Origin: Diploptera punctata
Taxonomy: Eukaryota > Arthropoda > Insecta > Blattodea > Blaberidae
DNA length: 64,000 nt
NCBI GenBank assembly: GCA_030220185.1
Contig: JASPKZ010003432.1
Location: forward strand, 620,001-684,000
Direction of reading: 5' to 3'
A program made the translations under genes and the position numbers. Positions 10,089-21,320 of the stretch are shown here, piece by piece. Position 1 is the first letter of the stretch, and every line of letters begins with the position of its first letter. The notes under the pieces are model-generated. The model had not been told where the DNA came from. It saw nothing but the letters and a program-made list of their open reading frames with translations, and made no database searches.

Positions 10089-10438
10089 CCATCCATAGTA
10101 ATTCTGCCCGAAGGTAGGTCCTTCACTGCAATCATAACATTTTCATGCTATGCTTGCAGCTTTACTAGGGAATTGTGTAGGTGTGGTAGCTTCCCGTTGC
10201 TTTCCACACCGGTGAAGGATGATGGTGATGATGATGATGATAATGATAAGGATGATGATGATGATGGCCATATGATTTCGGGGACCGTTTGGGCCTTAAA
10301 GTTTTCCTGACATTTGTCTTCCAGGTGAGGAAGAACCCCGATAAAAACCTCACCCAGAAAAACTGCCCCGACCGGGGATCGAACCCGGGCCCGCTGCGTG
10401 ACAAGGCAACACGCTACCTCGAGACCACAGCGGTGGAC
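10089..10438 (-). mobile_element. SINE-C1, full length
   Basis: Minus strand: head ending in CCACCGCTG at 10438 with B box GGTTCGATCCC, body with GTGAGGTTTTTATCGGGG and GGAAAACTTTAAGGCCCAAA, an internal (CAT)n tract, then GGTGTGGAAAGCAACGGGAA and the ATGG-repeat end. An 11-bp duplication ATAATAATCAT (10078-10088 and 10439-10449) flanks it, though the target is low complexity. ORFs of 121, 79 and 72 codons here are all SINE by-products. Confidence 0.9.
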
Positions 10439-10504
10439 ATAATAATCATAATAATGGTTTATTTTATATCTTGTTATAGTGTAATTTCTTCCATCGGGTT
10501 GGAA

Positions 10505-10690
10505 TAGGAACATGTTAATAGAATGCCAGAAGAAAGATTTTCAAAATTATTGCTAAATTATAAACCGCAGGTAAGGAGAAATGTTGGACGCATACACAGA
10601 ATATGGTCTGAACCATTTTAACAATTCTAGCTTTCATGAAACAGGAACGAGCCAACAGGCTTAATCTTTGGATGATGAAGATGGTTTATT
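10505..10690 (+). mobile_element. LINE 3' end with GATGAT tail
   Basis: Matches the 3' end of the LINE at 62445-63145: AATAGAATGCCAGAAGAAAG, AATGTTGGACGCATACAC, CTAGCTTTCATGAAACAGG and GAGCCAACAGGCTTAATCT followed by GATGATGAAGATG. 5'-truncated. Confidence 0.75.
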
Positions 10691-10836
10691 TATTAAGTTG
10701 GAGTTAAGACCCTAAGTCTTCTCTTCCATTTCACCAGGATAAAAATACACCTATACAGTTAACATTTACGAATTATCTATATTCATTAATAACTAATAAC
10801 ACATACAATGTACGGCGGTAACGAAAGTACAATATA

Positions 10837-10839
<3 letters not shown>

Positions 10840-10878
<39 letters not shown>
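10840..10878. repeat. (TAA)n microsatellite
   Basis: About twelve TAA/ATA repeats. Confidence 0.9.
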
Positions 10879-10881
<3 letters not shown>

Positions 10882-10899
10882 TAAGCTCGTCAAATAAAA

Positions 10900-11455
10900 A
10901 AACCTACTAATTATACTATTACTCTACTACTAGAACGTTTAATAAAATATTGACTAACTTAAGAGGTCCACTGTATTTAGTGGCTGTATTTCTGAAACAT
11001 ACTATAGAATAAACTTTAAGACGCAAAAATAAGTTGTAATATTAAACCATGGTGTACATTTTCACACGTGTAAGCTATTTGGCTTTATTGCTAAGTAAAA
11101 TAATTTTGACGATCAACAGCGTAATAGAACATGATCGTGGCTAATTGACACGCATGGGATCTTAGCAGGAAAGGTCACCTGATTAAGAGGCGTTATTAGG
11201 GTGGTCACCTCTCAATACATTCTTGGAATAATAGTTGTATGGGACATAATACTCGTAAGCCATGATTTGATCACGCTAAAATGAAGATAGCAAAAAAGAA
11301 AAAAAATTTCTAAACTCGTGGTTTTTTGTGATTTCTTGTTTTTCCCTTGTGGTCTTGAACCATTCATAAATGTATTTTAGGAGGCAAAATTTGGATAAGG
11401 AATAATATTATAAATTATAATATAACGAATATAATTTAATGAGTCTGAATACAGT
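10900..11455. other. no recognisable feature
   Basis: AT-rich DNA with no repeat family identified. Confidence 0.4.
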
Positions 11456-11477
11456 TTATGAGGTTACGATTCCACGC

Positions 11478-11620
11478 TCTAAAATGTAAGTTGAGTTTGG
11501 GTTTTAGGACTCTCCTGGTGCTTCGTTATATCATCGGGGAAACGAACCTCCGCCTTCCAGGCGCCCCAAACTCAGCAGTGGGTTACATTTCTGCCAATAG
11601 GACTATCTGGAGACCCTGGA

Positions 11621-11622
<2 letters not shown>
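11478..11622 (+). mobile_element. SINE-D-type 3' tail fragment
   Basis: GGACTCTCCTGGTGCTTCG, ATATCATCGGGGAAACGAAC and CGCCTTCCAGGCGCC match the tail region shared by SINE-D and SINE-C2. No tRNA head precedes it. Confidence 0.7.

Positions 11623-11669
<47 letters not shown>
11623..11669. repeat. (GA)n microsatellite
   Basis: About 23 GA repeats, directly after the SINE tail fragment. Confidence 0.95.
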
Positions 11670-11672
<3 letters not shown>

Positions 11673-11707
11673 GATACACAACCAGTTTGGAAACAACACG
11701 ATCCCAA

Positions 11708-12048
11708 ATCTCCTTGACGCTACAAGCCTAGAAGTCCTTAGCCTACCAGCCGGCTACTGCTCTCACATCCACATGTGTTAATCACAGAGATAGACAATCA
11801 TCCAGCCAGTGTAGGGGTGTCATGTGGTCAACATTCCGGTCCTCAGTCGTTAAAGCTGCTTTACTCAACCTGGAGTCGCTACTTACTGTAGCTACCCAAA
11901 TTTCTCAGGATGGTGAGTGGGCACCGGTCCCATATTGGCCGAAATACCTTGAGATAATTTCTTCCCTCAGGGAGACACGAACCAGCGCAAGTTCCATAGC
12001 TCTGGGCCAAGGCATACTGCCTTAACCACTCGGCAACGGCGCGGAACT
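11708..12048 (-). mobile_element. SINE-A, full length
   Basis: Minus-strand copy running from the 3' region (CCTACCAGCCGGCTACTGC) through CCAGCCAGTGTAGGGGTG and TGGAGTCGCTACTTACTG to the head (CGAACCAGCGCAAG, CTTAACCACTCGG). Flanked by a 13-bp duplication, AACACGATCCCAA at 11695-11707 and AACAGGATCCCAA at 12049-12061 (one mismatch). Confidence 0.9.
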
Positions 12049-12299
12049 AACAGGATCCCAACCCGATTGAAATGTTTAGCAAGGATGCCGTATCTTTAGT
12101 AAAGTGAATACAGAAATCTTCCATTTCTGCATTCTAATTAGGCTACTGGAAGAATGATTCGTGCATTACCTTTTAAAATAGAAGGATAGTTCGAAGGAAT
12201 TCATTGCATATGGAAGATGTTATTTAAACAATTATTATTATATTCTTCCTTCCGTAAGTCAAGTTTCTAACGCCTCAAAATTATTATTATTATTATATT

Positions 12300-13031
12300 T
12301 TTTTTCCAAATGCCCCAGGTTATCTTTCGACATTCCTGGTTTCTCTCCTGGCATGGCGTACTTGTAACCCTGTTCGAAGGTTGGGGCGCCTGGAAGGCGG
12401 GCTTGCCTTGGCCCGATGATATGATGGGTGATGATGATGATGATAGTGGTGCGCCAGGAGAGTCCCTAATCCTAAGCTTAACCTAAGATTAATATAAATG
12501 ATGATGATTGCGATGGTCATATGATTTCGGGGGTCCCGCGCCGTAGCCGAGTTGTTAAGGCAGGAAGCCTTGGCGCAGAGCTACGGGACTTGCGCTGGTT
12601 CGAGTCTCCATGGGGGAAGAAATTTTCTCATGGTATTTCGGCCAGTATGGGACCGGTGCCCACCCAGTATCGTGATGCATTTGGGTAGCTACAATAAGTG
12701 GCGGCTCCAGGTTGGAAAAACCAGCTATAACGGCTGGGGGACTCGACATGCTGACCACATGTCACCCCTACACTGGCTGATTACCATCTACCTCTGTGAT
12801 TGACACATCTGGATGTGAGGCCAACAGCCTGCTGGTAGGCCAAGGGCCTTGTAGGCCTGTCGCGCCAGGAGTTTTTTTATATGATTTCGGGGAGCGTTTG
12901 GGCCTTAAAGTTTTCCTGACATTTGTCTTACAGGTGAGGAAAAACCCCGATAAAAACCTCACCCAGAAAAACTAACCCGGGCCCGCTGCGTGACAAGGCA
13001 GCACGCTACCCCGAGACCACAGCGGTGGACC
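12300..13031 (-). mobile_element. SINE-C2 composite (C head, D-type tail), interrupted by SINE-A
   Basis: Left part 12300-12532 is the D-type tail (GGTTGGGGCGCCTGGAAGG, GCGCCAGGAGAGTCC). It runs straight into the C-type body ATGGTCATATGATTTCGGGG. After the SINE-A insertion the C-type body and head resume at 12879 (GCGTTTGGGCCTTAAAG, GGTGAGGAAAAACCCCG) and end at CAGCGGTGGAC. The C head is therefore joined to a SINE-D tail in one element, as at 19325 and 23993. The B-box segment is partly deleted. Confidence 0.8.
12533..12878 (+). mobile_element. SINE-A, young full-length copy
   Basis: Head GCCGTAGCCGAGTTGTTAAG with B box GGTTCGAGTCT, full body, and end CGCGCCAGGAG followed by a T tract. A perfect 14-bp duplication ATATGATTTCGGGG (12519-12532, 12879-12892) of host SINE-C2 sequence brackets it. 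Very close to the copy at 26456. Both 67- and 83-codon ORFs here are by-products. Confidence 0.95.
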
Positions 13032-13134
13032 ATTTTTTAATCTTCCTACTTCCTTTTTCCCATATGAATTTTAATTTTTTTTACAATCACAGACGGAATT
13101 AATACATTTCGATCAAAGTGAACATAATGATAGA

Positions 13135-13262
13135 TATATACAAACATCTAACAACTCGTGTATTTATGACCGCGCGAACATAATCACTCCCTTCATCTTT
13201 ATCCTGGGCTAACAATTTTTCTATCATTCTCTGCATAATTCAGCTCCCTAAAATGAATCCCT
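13135..13262 (-). mobile_element. LINE-E 3' fragment, decayed
   Basis: Reads back TTATGACCGCGCGAACATA, CTTTATCCTGGGCTAAC and AATTCAGCTCCCTAAAATGA, equivalent to the RAAMNLRV to YDLREVDY region. Confidence 0.55.
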
Positions 13263-13540
13263 GTATTCAAATATCTTGAGTTACCAAAATTGATAAAATT
13301 TTAAAATTTAGAAATAAAAGTCAGAAGTAGTGAGTGTACTAACAGAATAATTAATTTTATTATAATTCTAAGTTTATTATTAATTTTAAAATAGCCTTAT
13401 TTACTACAATTTATTTATTTTCGAATCCTAGTTATACCACTTTTTTTTTTGGTACAGGTTTTGAATGGGGATACATTCATAAAACATACAACAAAGAGTA
13501 GCTTTTTGATACGAGTAGTAGCATAGGCCACTTAAAAAAC
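13263..13540. other. no recognisable feature
   Basis: AT-rich DNA. Confidence 0.4.
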
Positions 13541-13544
13541 TGAA

Positions 13545-13735
13545 TCAAAAGTTGTGAGACCGTGTTACTGTAAGCACATGCAAGTAAGGGATGGCAATGT
13601 TTCGTCGGCCTTCGCTCCTCTGAACTGTCGTGCCATGAATTTATATGCTTGAATCGGAATTCGAACCCGATACTTCTAACTTCATATGTTAGTAAGCTAC
13701 CAATTATTCCACTCAGGCTCCTAGAGCAAACATAT
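13545..13735 (-). mobile_element. tRNA-derived SINE fragment or eroded tRNA
   Basis: On the minus strand, CCTGAGTGGAATAATTGGTAG is A-box-like. CTAAC-7 nt-GTTAG makes a perfect five-pair anticodon-type stem, and TCGGGTTCGAATTCCGA makes a T arm with B box GGGTTCGAATTCC. The acceptor halves do not pair, so this is not an intact tRNA. A 116-codon minus ORF spans it without any recognised domain. Confidence 0.45.
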
Positions 13736-13739
13736 TTTT

Positions 13740-14665
13740 CATTCCAAAACGAAAACAATGAAATTACTCGATAATGAGCCACCGGAGACCATGGGTTACT
13801 TGTATCAAAATGCTCAAAAAAAATCATGAAGAACTTGTGAAAGTTTGTCGGTAGAATTTGGATTTAGCTTATTGAATGCATGCCAATAAACAAATAATTT
13901 GTAAATGGTCATTTGTCAATCAACAATTACATTCAAATGTAAGATGACAGATGAAGTATTACTTAGGACCTAAGTGTAACTATGGTAAAACGGGAGATCT
14001 AGGCGCAATTTTGGGTAACTATGATTGACGTCATGAGAAAATAGTAAATGATTTTGATTTTGTAATTGATCAAACTTTGATATTAGTTTGGTACAAACAT
14101 GATAATTTATTATTTTCAGAGATCTGGATTAATTGCGATATAGTAAAATATAAATCACCTTAATCAAAAAGTACGTAAGGAATAGTAGACACACACACTA
14201 AGAGAAAGAAAGACATTTTTGATAATGGATCAGTCAATCATTAGTTCATTTCATCGATTCAGATTAAATTAAACTGATGACGAGTAAATAATTACCTTAA
14301 AAATAAATAGGAACAAAATTAATTGTACAAAGTTGTGGGTTGACCTTCATTGTATCCTAAGAGGAATTTCCGTTCTCTATGGAGTTGAAAAGCTTGCATA
14401 TGCTATACAATAAACTGCTTATTTCCATGTAAATCAAAATGCTCGTTAATACCATTGTTATTAGAAGTGTATTATCACTAGTAGTCAGGTATCAGAACTT
14501 CAGTTCCATACAAACATCACGTTCTAAAATTATTCTCTTCAATGCCGTGAAATATTTTTTATAGTTTTCTCTGCGTGGCTTATGTTTCGTTCTTGGTTTT
14601 TTTTATTTCTGGTTATCGCGACAGGTGTAGTAACATTGTAGATGTGAAGTGACCATTACTTCAAC

Positions 14666-14668
<3 letters not shown>
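13740..14668. other. no recognisable feature
   Basis: AT-rich DNA of about 0.9 kb with no repeat family identified. Confidence 0.4.

Positions 14669-14699
<31 letters not shown>
14669..14699. repeat. (TG)n microsatellite
   Basis: About 15 GT repeats. Confidence 0.95.
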
Positions 14700-14701
<2 letters not shown>

Positions 14702-14917
14702 TGAGAATGAATAATAAATACAATTGTAATAAGCCGAAGCATGTGCAAGGCTGGCTGAATATTGCTGGTGAGCACGTTCTGACTACAACACAATGTAACA
14801 CTTACTGTGCAGACGAGAATGTAACATCAAGTGAACAAAAACTCTATTGCCATTCTAATAATATTTATTAACTAGATTCTTTGTGCTTTAATAAGTTTTA
14901 GTCTGACGATATTTGAA

Positions 14918-15050
14918 GTATTCTCTCTCTCTCTTCCCTCTCCCCATCTCTCCTCCTCTCTCACCCTCTCTCTCGCTCGTCCTCTCTCTCTCCTCTCTCT
15001 CCTCTCTCTCTCTCCTCTCTCTCTCTCTTCTCTCTCTCTCTTCTCTCTCT

Positions 15051-15085
<35 letters not shown>
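14918..15085. repeat. CT-rich polypyrimidine tract
   Basis: About 165 bp of CTCTCC/CTCTTC variants becoming pure (CT)n at the right end. The 66-codon Ser/Leu-rich ORF is a by-product. Confidence 0.95.
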
Positions 15086-15087
<2 letters not shown>

Positions 15088-15117
15088 GATACTATAATTC
15101 TTGTATAAACTAACGTT

Positions 15118-15480
15118 AACTCACTGGCACTATCGAACCCGGGAATTTATGTCCGCGCGGGCATATCATCTCCATACATACTTATCGCGAGCTAATGTTT
15201 ATCATTCATCTCCTGTATAATTCACATGCCTCAAATCATGATTAACATTATTCTCCCATTTAATTCTTGACTTAAATAATGGGCGATTTGTCTCACCATT
15301 ATTTAACCGTTCTCCATTCACTTGTAGGTTCGTCTCTCTTTAGTCCAAAAAAATTCTTGAGAATTTAGTTCTGAAATATTGGTACAGAAAAGACAAATTA
15401 AGAGACCATGTTTCGCAACCATATAATATTATTGGAAGAATAACCATTTTATGTGTGTTTAATGTAACAGTTATTGAGAG
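15118..15480 (-). mobile_element. LINE-E fragment, longer decayed copy
   Basis: Begins at the LINE-E 3' tail (ACTCACTGGCACTATCGAAC), continues through GCGAGCTAATG and TCAAATCATGATTAACATT, and extends upstream to CCATTCACTTGTAGGTTCGT and TTTAGTCCAAAAAAATTCTT, which encode the TGEWR and FGPK-like parts of LINE-E. Many indels. Confidence 0.7.
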
Positions 15481-15654
15481 AAGTACAGATGACAAGAGTC
15501 CTTATAATGCATAATAGCGTGCGTCAATTCTTATATGTTGAATATAGAATTGGTTAAAAAATAACATTTGTAATTTAGTGTAATGCTTGAAAAATTCAGT
15601 CCTTTGGCAATGATTTTGTGTTTTTCTCATTTACGTTAAGGCCCAAGCCTCCCT

Positions 15655-16005
15655 ATCAACATCTGAGCCTTAGGAGTCAGTTTCTTTCTCTCTGGTCCTG
15701 AGGGCCGCGGTTTCAAGCCTGGTAGGCTCGAAGAACTTTTAGAATGAATAAATCTAAGGGACAAGACGTCCAGGAGACACTTTTAAGCTCGTGGGTTACG
15801 AGTCTGAAGATTTTCGGGCTCGTAAAAGAACCTCAAGTCTTAATTAGAACCTCTGATCGAAATTGTATCTGTCTTTCCCAACCATGTGATACAATAGTTA
15901 ACTACTAGGTGTTCCTTTGGGACGTTGAGCTAACTATTTGGCACTCGCCGACATTCGTTGGGAAATTTAGATGAGTATCCTTACCCTAGGGTGGGCATGT
16001 ACAGG
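15655..16005 (+). mobile_element. SINE-F copy
   Basis: Contains GGTCCTGAGGGCCGCGG and B-box-like GGTTTCAAGCC, then GGGTTACGAGTCTGAAGATT and GGGCTCGTAAAAGAACCT, which match copies at 19735, 41108 (minus) and 43375. 3' part has TGGCACTCGCCGACATTCG. Confidence 0.6.
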
Positions 16006-16117
16006 TATAGACATCAAGTCTCGCTACAATGTTTTAGAATGATTGGTCTTGCTAATTTTTGTGTCTTGTAATTCTGACATATTTTTGCACTAAATATGCT
16101 TTAAAATTGTTATCAAC

Positions 16118-16160
16118 GGCAGGTCATTAGTGTCGCAAAACAAAGTTGGGTGTCAAAAGG
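16118..16160. repeat. short dispersed repeat, second copy
   Basis: CAGGTCATTAGTGTCGCAA and GTTGGGTGTCAAAA match 815-865. Confidence 0.4.
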
Positions 16161-16164
16161 GGGC

Positions 16165-16420
16165 AAATGTTCAGGCGTGGGGTTATCTCAGATAGATGGG
16201 GGTTTCTACGGCTGTGCCTCTTTCTCACTCCTAGTCTCTACTTATGTGTATTCAATAGGCCCTACATCTTCCCAAATTAGGTATTCTGGTTCTTATCACT
16301 CTCAGCATACAGTCCTTCCACTTAGATCTGGGTCTTCCTCTCTATGTTACTAATTTTCCATCTATTATCTTAATGATTTTTGTTAAATCAGTTCTAAGAT
16401 TGTTTCTTCTGCTTAAATAT
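16165..16420 (-). pseudogene. possible LINE C-terminal remnant
   Basis: Minus-strand frames give LRTDLTKIIKIIDGKL followed by GRPRSKWKDCM, resembling the GRPR-x-W region of LINE C termini. Short and heavily broken; could be coincidental. Confidence 0.3.
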
Positions 16421-16540
16421 ATGATATGGGACCCACGAGCTAGGAAAGGATTCCCCCCAATGTAAAAATATATTTTTTAATAAATTGTAAATCCATTATA
16501 TCTTACTATCTTTACTTCCCTTTTGAAGAAAACCTATTAA

Positions 16541-16806
16541 CCCATTCGCCTCAGAAAACGAGGTACACTCGCTTAACCTTACCCCTTATATATTTTTCAA
16601 TATTTTGTGCATCCTTTGGCAGGGTAATCTTTCGTTAACTTTTATGAATAGTAGAGGAATGTGTTTTGGACTCCACCCTTATTGTGATCTCAAGTACCGT
16701 TATATTTTGTTTGTTTTGAATGTCTTAAATATACAATATAATTTACGGTGACTTAAATGCGGTTTCTTGGGAAATACATTGAGCGTTTAAACCTGAAGTG
16801 AATGGA
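16541..16806. mobile_element. TTAA-flanked MITE (266 bp)
   Basis: Termini CCCATTCGCCTCAG and, on the other strand, TCCATTCACTTCAG match at 11 of 14 positions and both sides are bordered by TTAA (16537-16540, 16807-16810). This fits a piggyBac-type non-autonomous element. No coding capacity. Part of a 103-codon minus ORF starts inside it and is not supported. Confidence 0.55.
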
Positions 16807-16810
16807 TTAA

Positions 16811-17507
16811 TATATTTACTCTGCATGTGAATGCGTAACTTCATATCTCGATGGACAGCAAGGATATGGCAGACAGATACAATTCGAAGAATAGTTAGAA
16901 TAGAGAACGATCTGAGAAATATGGGATGCAAGAATTGGAAGTTGACCGGTATAAAGTTACAAAAGTTGCAAGAACTGCAGTAGCAATGATGACGATGGAA
17001 TTTGTCAAAAAGGTTCGCTACAATTTGCTGTTTAGTAGCAGCGACAAAGTACATAAGACTTCAGCTTTGTATTGTTGAGTAGACTATAGTAACTCTGGTC
17101 ATTTTTTACTGTCACTCGGAATTGGGAAAAGATTTCTAATACTTACTCTCAGTCAGTCCAATGGAATCTGCAAATTCACTATCCCTCGTGACAGCAACTC
17201 CAGGGGAAAGACAAGGAAAAATTCCTGGAGCAACTTAACAATTCTAAAGTTAGCATTCAGTCTGCATCAAGAGGGTAACTCTTGTCTGGAAGGGTCGAGA
17301 TCTCCAACAACAACATTACACCTAAATGCTACAATAAATTATTTTCTAAATATGTCTTATAATAAATCTCAACATTATTCTATACTGAACTGAAGGTTCA
17401 AATTTACATCTACATTCAAGAATAATTCAGAAAAACATTTAAATTTGATCTGAACTTTGTACAAAATATAAAGTAATTGTTAATAAAGTCAATCTTATAT
17501 TATTCTC
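16811..17507. other. no recognisable feature
   Basis: Ordinary AT-rich DNA, including most of a 103-codon minus ORF (16743-17054) with no identifiable domain. Confidence 0.4.
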
Positions 17508-17925
17508 CAGGGCGCGATAGGATTACAATGCTCTTGACCTACTAGGAAACTGCTGGTCTCACACCCACATGTTAATCACAGAGATGGACAATCATCCAGC
17601 TAGTATAGGGGTGACATATGGGCAGAATTTGGGCCCCCAGCCGTTAGCGATGTTTTTGACAAACAGGCGAATAAAACCTTTGCCTAATTCCTTAAAATAA
17701 TTCACCAAATAAAGTATAAATTAATTCCTCATATACTAATTTAATCATTATTTCTCAACCTGGAGCCGCTAATTATTATAGCTATTTATGATGTTGAGGG
17801 AGCACCGGTCCCATAATGGCTGAAATTCAACGAGAAAGAAAAAATCCCTCATGTGAATTTGAAGCAGCGCATATCTCATACTGTACGATGATACCTTATA
17901 CCACTCGGTTATGGCGCGGGCACTA
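17508..17925 (-). mobile_element. SINE-A with ~95-bp internal insertion
   Basis: Minus-strand SINE-A: GCTGGTCTCACACCCACATG, CATCCAGCTAGTATAGGGG and GGGCCCCCAGCCGTTAG, then AT-rich foreign sequence at about 17650-17743, then TTTCTCAACCTGGAGCCGC onward to the head (TTATACCACTCGGTTATG). The insertion point differs from that in the copy at 5985. Confidence 0.8.
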
Positions 17926-18149
17926 TGTAATTCTGAAAGTCATTAAATATTAACCCCCCTCAGGGCCAATCTTTTATTTATTTTAAAAAAATTCACCTTC
18001 CATATTCGTTTGATCTTCAGAAAACTTTGAGTTTCCAGGAGTTAAAAAAAATTCACTTCTTTTGATTCCCAAGGTTATCTTAGCTAATATTTTTCACTCA
18101 TTCCTTTCCTACATAAATCACCCTCCACAAAAAAATTATTCTTACACTT

Positions 18150-18320
18150 CATTCTTCCTCTGCCTACTGGGCTAGTTCCATTCGAGCCACATGTCCTGCC
18201 CAACGCAGTATATGATACTTAATAGTTCTTATTTCATATGGTTTCTCATAAAGAGAATGCAGCTTATTGATATGTAGTTTTCTCCATATCGAAGATCTAG
18301 AATCATACTGTTCTATGTCC
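18150..18320 (-). mobile_element. LINE-E fragment
   Basis: Minus-strand translation reads LHSLYEKPYEIRTIKYHILR followed by WAGHVARME. This is the LINE-E region linking the LYGKPDIIK segment to the WAGHVARM motif, with few changes. Truncated on both sides. Confidence 0.75.
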
Positions 18321-18360
18321 ATTTTTTTATAATTATTTTTATGGGGTGAATATCCCACAT

Positions 18361-18462
18361 CCATGGGCATTGTGAGAATAAAAGATGAATATGATATTTT
18401 GATTACTAATTGCATTGTTAATCAAAATATGACTCTCTGATTTATTCTCACAATATCCATGG
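18361..18462. repeat. hairpin, ~44-bp imperfect inverted repeat
   Basis: Arms 18361-18405 and 18419-18462, loop about 13 nt. Outer ends CCATGGGCATTGTGAGAAT and (opposite strand) CCATGGATATTGTGAGAAT; inner ends TTTTGATTA. MITE-like fold-back. Confidence 0.6.
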
Positions 18463-18469
18463 GTATAGC

Positions 18470-19030
18470 ACTTCGTAACAATAATTTTAAAAAATTACTT
18501 AGAGCAGTATAATTCTAGATCATCGATATAATTATTATTATTATCACCATCATCATCATCACCATTATCCAGAACGGTGTTCGGTTACAAAACCCTTGAC
18601 GAAGGCATCCATTCTCATTAATTTTATGTAGATTGAAATATACAGGCCTATATAAGATAGCGTTTTCCAAGTTGAAATTAAATATAGGCTTACCCTCTGA
18701 CTAGTACCTTAGTAGTTCCTGGAGAAGTGAAAAATGAACATTTCTTGAACTTCATCGTGACCCTAATGAATCTCATCAACTTTTGATAATGGCCAGGTTG
18801 AACCAATAAAAGAAGCGCCTCACAAATTGATATTTCATGAAGAGATCAAGAGATGATTAATAACGGTTAGGAATTCTTATCCGTATGTTGTAAATCCGTG
18901 ACTGTACCCTCCTCCTATCAATTGCTTCAGTCAAGCGCCTCAACTTTAACCCGCGGTATACCAACTCTTATGAATATTATAATGAATTCATGGAACTAAA
19001 TCAAATTGAAACTAAAGCAAAATTAACTAC
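18470..19030. other. no recognisable feature
   Basis: Contains a short CAT-rich tract at 18540-18565; otherwise unremarkable. Confidence 0.4.
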
Positions 19031-19039
19031 AAAACTGTC

Positions 19040-19180
19040 AGTTCCGGTGGGCTAATAGTTACCACAATCGCCATTGGTTCCAGATGGATATGCGGGTTCG
19101 TAGCTGATCGGGGTTGTTGGATTTTTAAGCCCGTAAACGTGAACATGGGTTCTGCGGATCTCGTATCATACTGTAGACAC
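19040..19180 (+). other. tRNA-like SINE candidate
   Basis: GGGCTAATAGTTACCACAATCG resembles an A-box region and GCGGGTTCG a partial B box, followed by GGATTTTTAAGCCCGTAAACG. One copy only, so family status is unproven. Confidence 0.3.
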
Positions 19181-19324
19181 AAAACGTGAAAGATACTTTT
19201 CCAAAATATAATTCATAACTAAAATAGCCTATACTGAGAATATATAAAATGAAATAAATCTAAATTACAATTAACTACAAAATTTAACAATGCACATTTG
19301 CGGAACATAGCAGAATATCAAATC

Positions 19325-19687
19325 TGATTTTTTTACTGAATGCCCCAGATTGTCATTTCACAATTTCTGGTGCTCTCTCGTGGCATTGGCGTAATTGTAA
19401 CCCACTTCTGAGGTTGGGGCACCTGGAAGGCAGGGTTAAGCTGCCCCGATGTTATGACGGGTGGTGGTAACAGTGGTGCGCCAAGACAGCCCTTAATCCT
19501 AAACTTAATCTAAGACGAATATGAATGATGATTATGGTGGCCATATGATATTCGGGGACCATTTGGGGCCTTAATGTTTCCTGACTTTGTTTTACAGGTG
19601 AGGAAAAACCCCGAGAGCTCACCCAGAAAACTAGCTCTGACCGGGGTTCGAACCTGCTTGACACTATCTCAAGACCACAACGGTGGA
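19325..19687 (-). mobile_element. SINE-C2 composite, full length
   Basis: From the right: head with GTTGTGGTCTTGAGATAG and B box GGTTCGAACCCC-like, C body (GGTGAGGAAAAACCCCGAG on the plus strand), then D-type tail (GAGGTTGGGGCACCTGGAAGG, GTGGTGCGCCAAGACAGCC). It demonstrates the C-head/D-tail structure without interruption. AATCTGA occurs at both flanks and may be a short target duplication. Confidence 0.8.
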
Positions 19688-19734
19688 CTTTAATCTGAAA
19701 TATTATTTTGTTAATATTTTTCTTTAATCGCCTT

Positions 19735-20110
19735 AGGTATGATCTAGGGGTTAAGTTCCTTGCATCTAGTCACGGTTTCAAATTCAGCCGGGATCGATGA
19801 ATTTTTTAGGGTGAAAAAAAATCATAGCACATATCCTCGGGGGGCAACATTGATCAATGGGTTCCGAGTCTCAAGATTTTAGGGATCGCAACAGAATTCA
19901 AACCTAATTGAGAGTCTCTGCGGAAAATTTAATCTGCCTTTTCCCGTCCAAGTATTTCTTACTTGCCTACTTAGGTGTAACTTTGAGGGGTCGAGCTAAC
20001 CACTTGTCACTCACTGACATCTATAGGGAACTATTGCATAACTGAATTATTTTTGGTTCAATAACTTACGCAAGAGAGAACCCTAGCCCCATGTGTAGTG
20101 TATGGGCAGG
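19735..20110 (+). mobile_element. SINE-F copy
   Basis: A-box-like GATCTAGGGGTTAAGTTCC, B-box-like GGTTTCAAATTC, then GATGAATTTTTTAGGGTG and GGTTCCGAGTCTCAAGATTT as in the other copies, with CACTTGTCACTCACTGACAT near the 3' end. Confidence 0.65.
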
Positions 20111-20490
20111 GTCAGACAATATTCTACTTTATAAAGTCATGAATTCAGGAGTACATTAAAACTTTATAATTTTATCACAAACAATATCGGCGCATTTACA
20201 TCTATCTCCCAAACCTCCAAATTATAATTTCTTGAGACTACAATTCTGATCTATTCTAATGCAAATTTACCCGAAAAAATATGAGCAAAACTTCAAGAAA
20301 CCCGTCAAATTTGCTTACATTTTTTAAAAGATCATAAGCATAAAAATGTTCTGATATTAATAGTTAAAAATGTTTTTTGTCGAATGCACAAAAATTAACT
20401 GAATCAATAGTAACACGTAACTATTACTTACACATAAATGAGTTATTTTCTGGATACTCCGCACTTACCTGAAACAGAGAAGAATACATT
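20110..20490. other. no recognisable feature
   Basis: AT-rich DNA. Confidence 0.4.
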
Positions 20491-20550
<60 letters not shown>

Positions 20551-20551
20551 T
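20491..20551. repeat. (TAA)n microsatellite
   Basis: About 20 ATA/TAA repeats. Confidence 0.95.
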
Positions 20552-20559
20552 AAGCCCTG

Positions 20560-21296
20560 TATTTTAATGCTCTAAAAATGTACATTTTAAAAAACCTGTA
20601 AGGTTTTTAAACCCCTAAGAATCAAATTACTAGAGGATGGATATATATGTACTAAAACTCGTGAATTTTAGGGTTTTAAATCCTAAAAATCGGTGGCTTT
20701 ATGATGATGTATCAAATATTGTAATTGCGGTGCATGGGGAGGAAGCAGAATAAATCACAGGCAATTTGTCACGGTATAAGGTTATATCCACATCTTTATC
20801 ATGAGAATATCTGTAGGGCATAAACTGGCCACCAGATGATTACAGTCATCAGGGATAATTCACTTTACTCCATCAATCTCCCTCCTTATCCAAAACAATT
20901 ATTGACACCTACAGAATTCCACCATGCGTAGCAAATCAGGGATGTACATCGCAGTTATTTATAAACTAGGATAAAAGGATTGGATAATGGAGATTGTAAT
21001 GACAGAAATATGTAGGCGATTGACAGACAAATATGGAGGTGAATTACAATATATAATAATAATAATTATTATTATTATATTTTTTTGGAATTTATCCCCA
21101 ATATAGTAGTTTTCCATTACCTTCAAGAAAAAGATAACGGAAATTATAGGGCATCACAACTATCAAGAAATTAAAGGATAGGTGAAAGAAGTGAAGAATG
21201 GTTTCACTGACAAGGCAACATTTGGGGGGGGGATAAAGGTCATTCAAGACAGTTTTTGAAAAAGCATTGCCTTTAGGTGGTGATGATAATATGAGA
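20560..21296. other. no recognisable feature
   Basis: Includes a short (ATA/TTA) tract near 21050-21080; otherwise no recognisable element or gene. Confidence 0.4.
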
Positions 21297-21320
21297 AATT
21301 ACTACTACTACTACTACTAC

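Noticed and set aside
10148..10513. 121-codon His/Ser-rich ORF on the minus strand
   Set aside because: It is a translation of SINE-C1 and its CAT/GAT tract. Similar ORFs recur at every SINE-C1 copy.
11458..11781. 107-codon ORF with an Arg-Glu repeat
   Set aside because: Produced by the (GA)n microsatellite between a SINE tail fragment and SINE-A.
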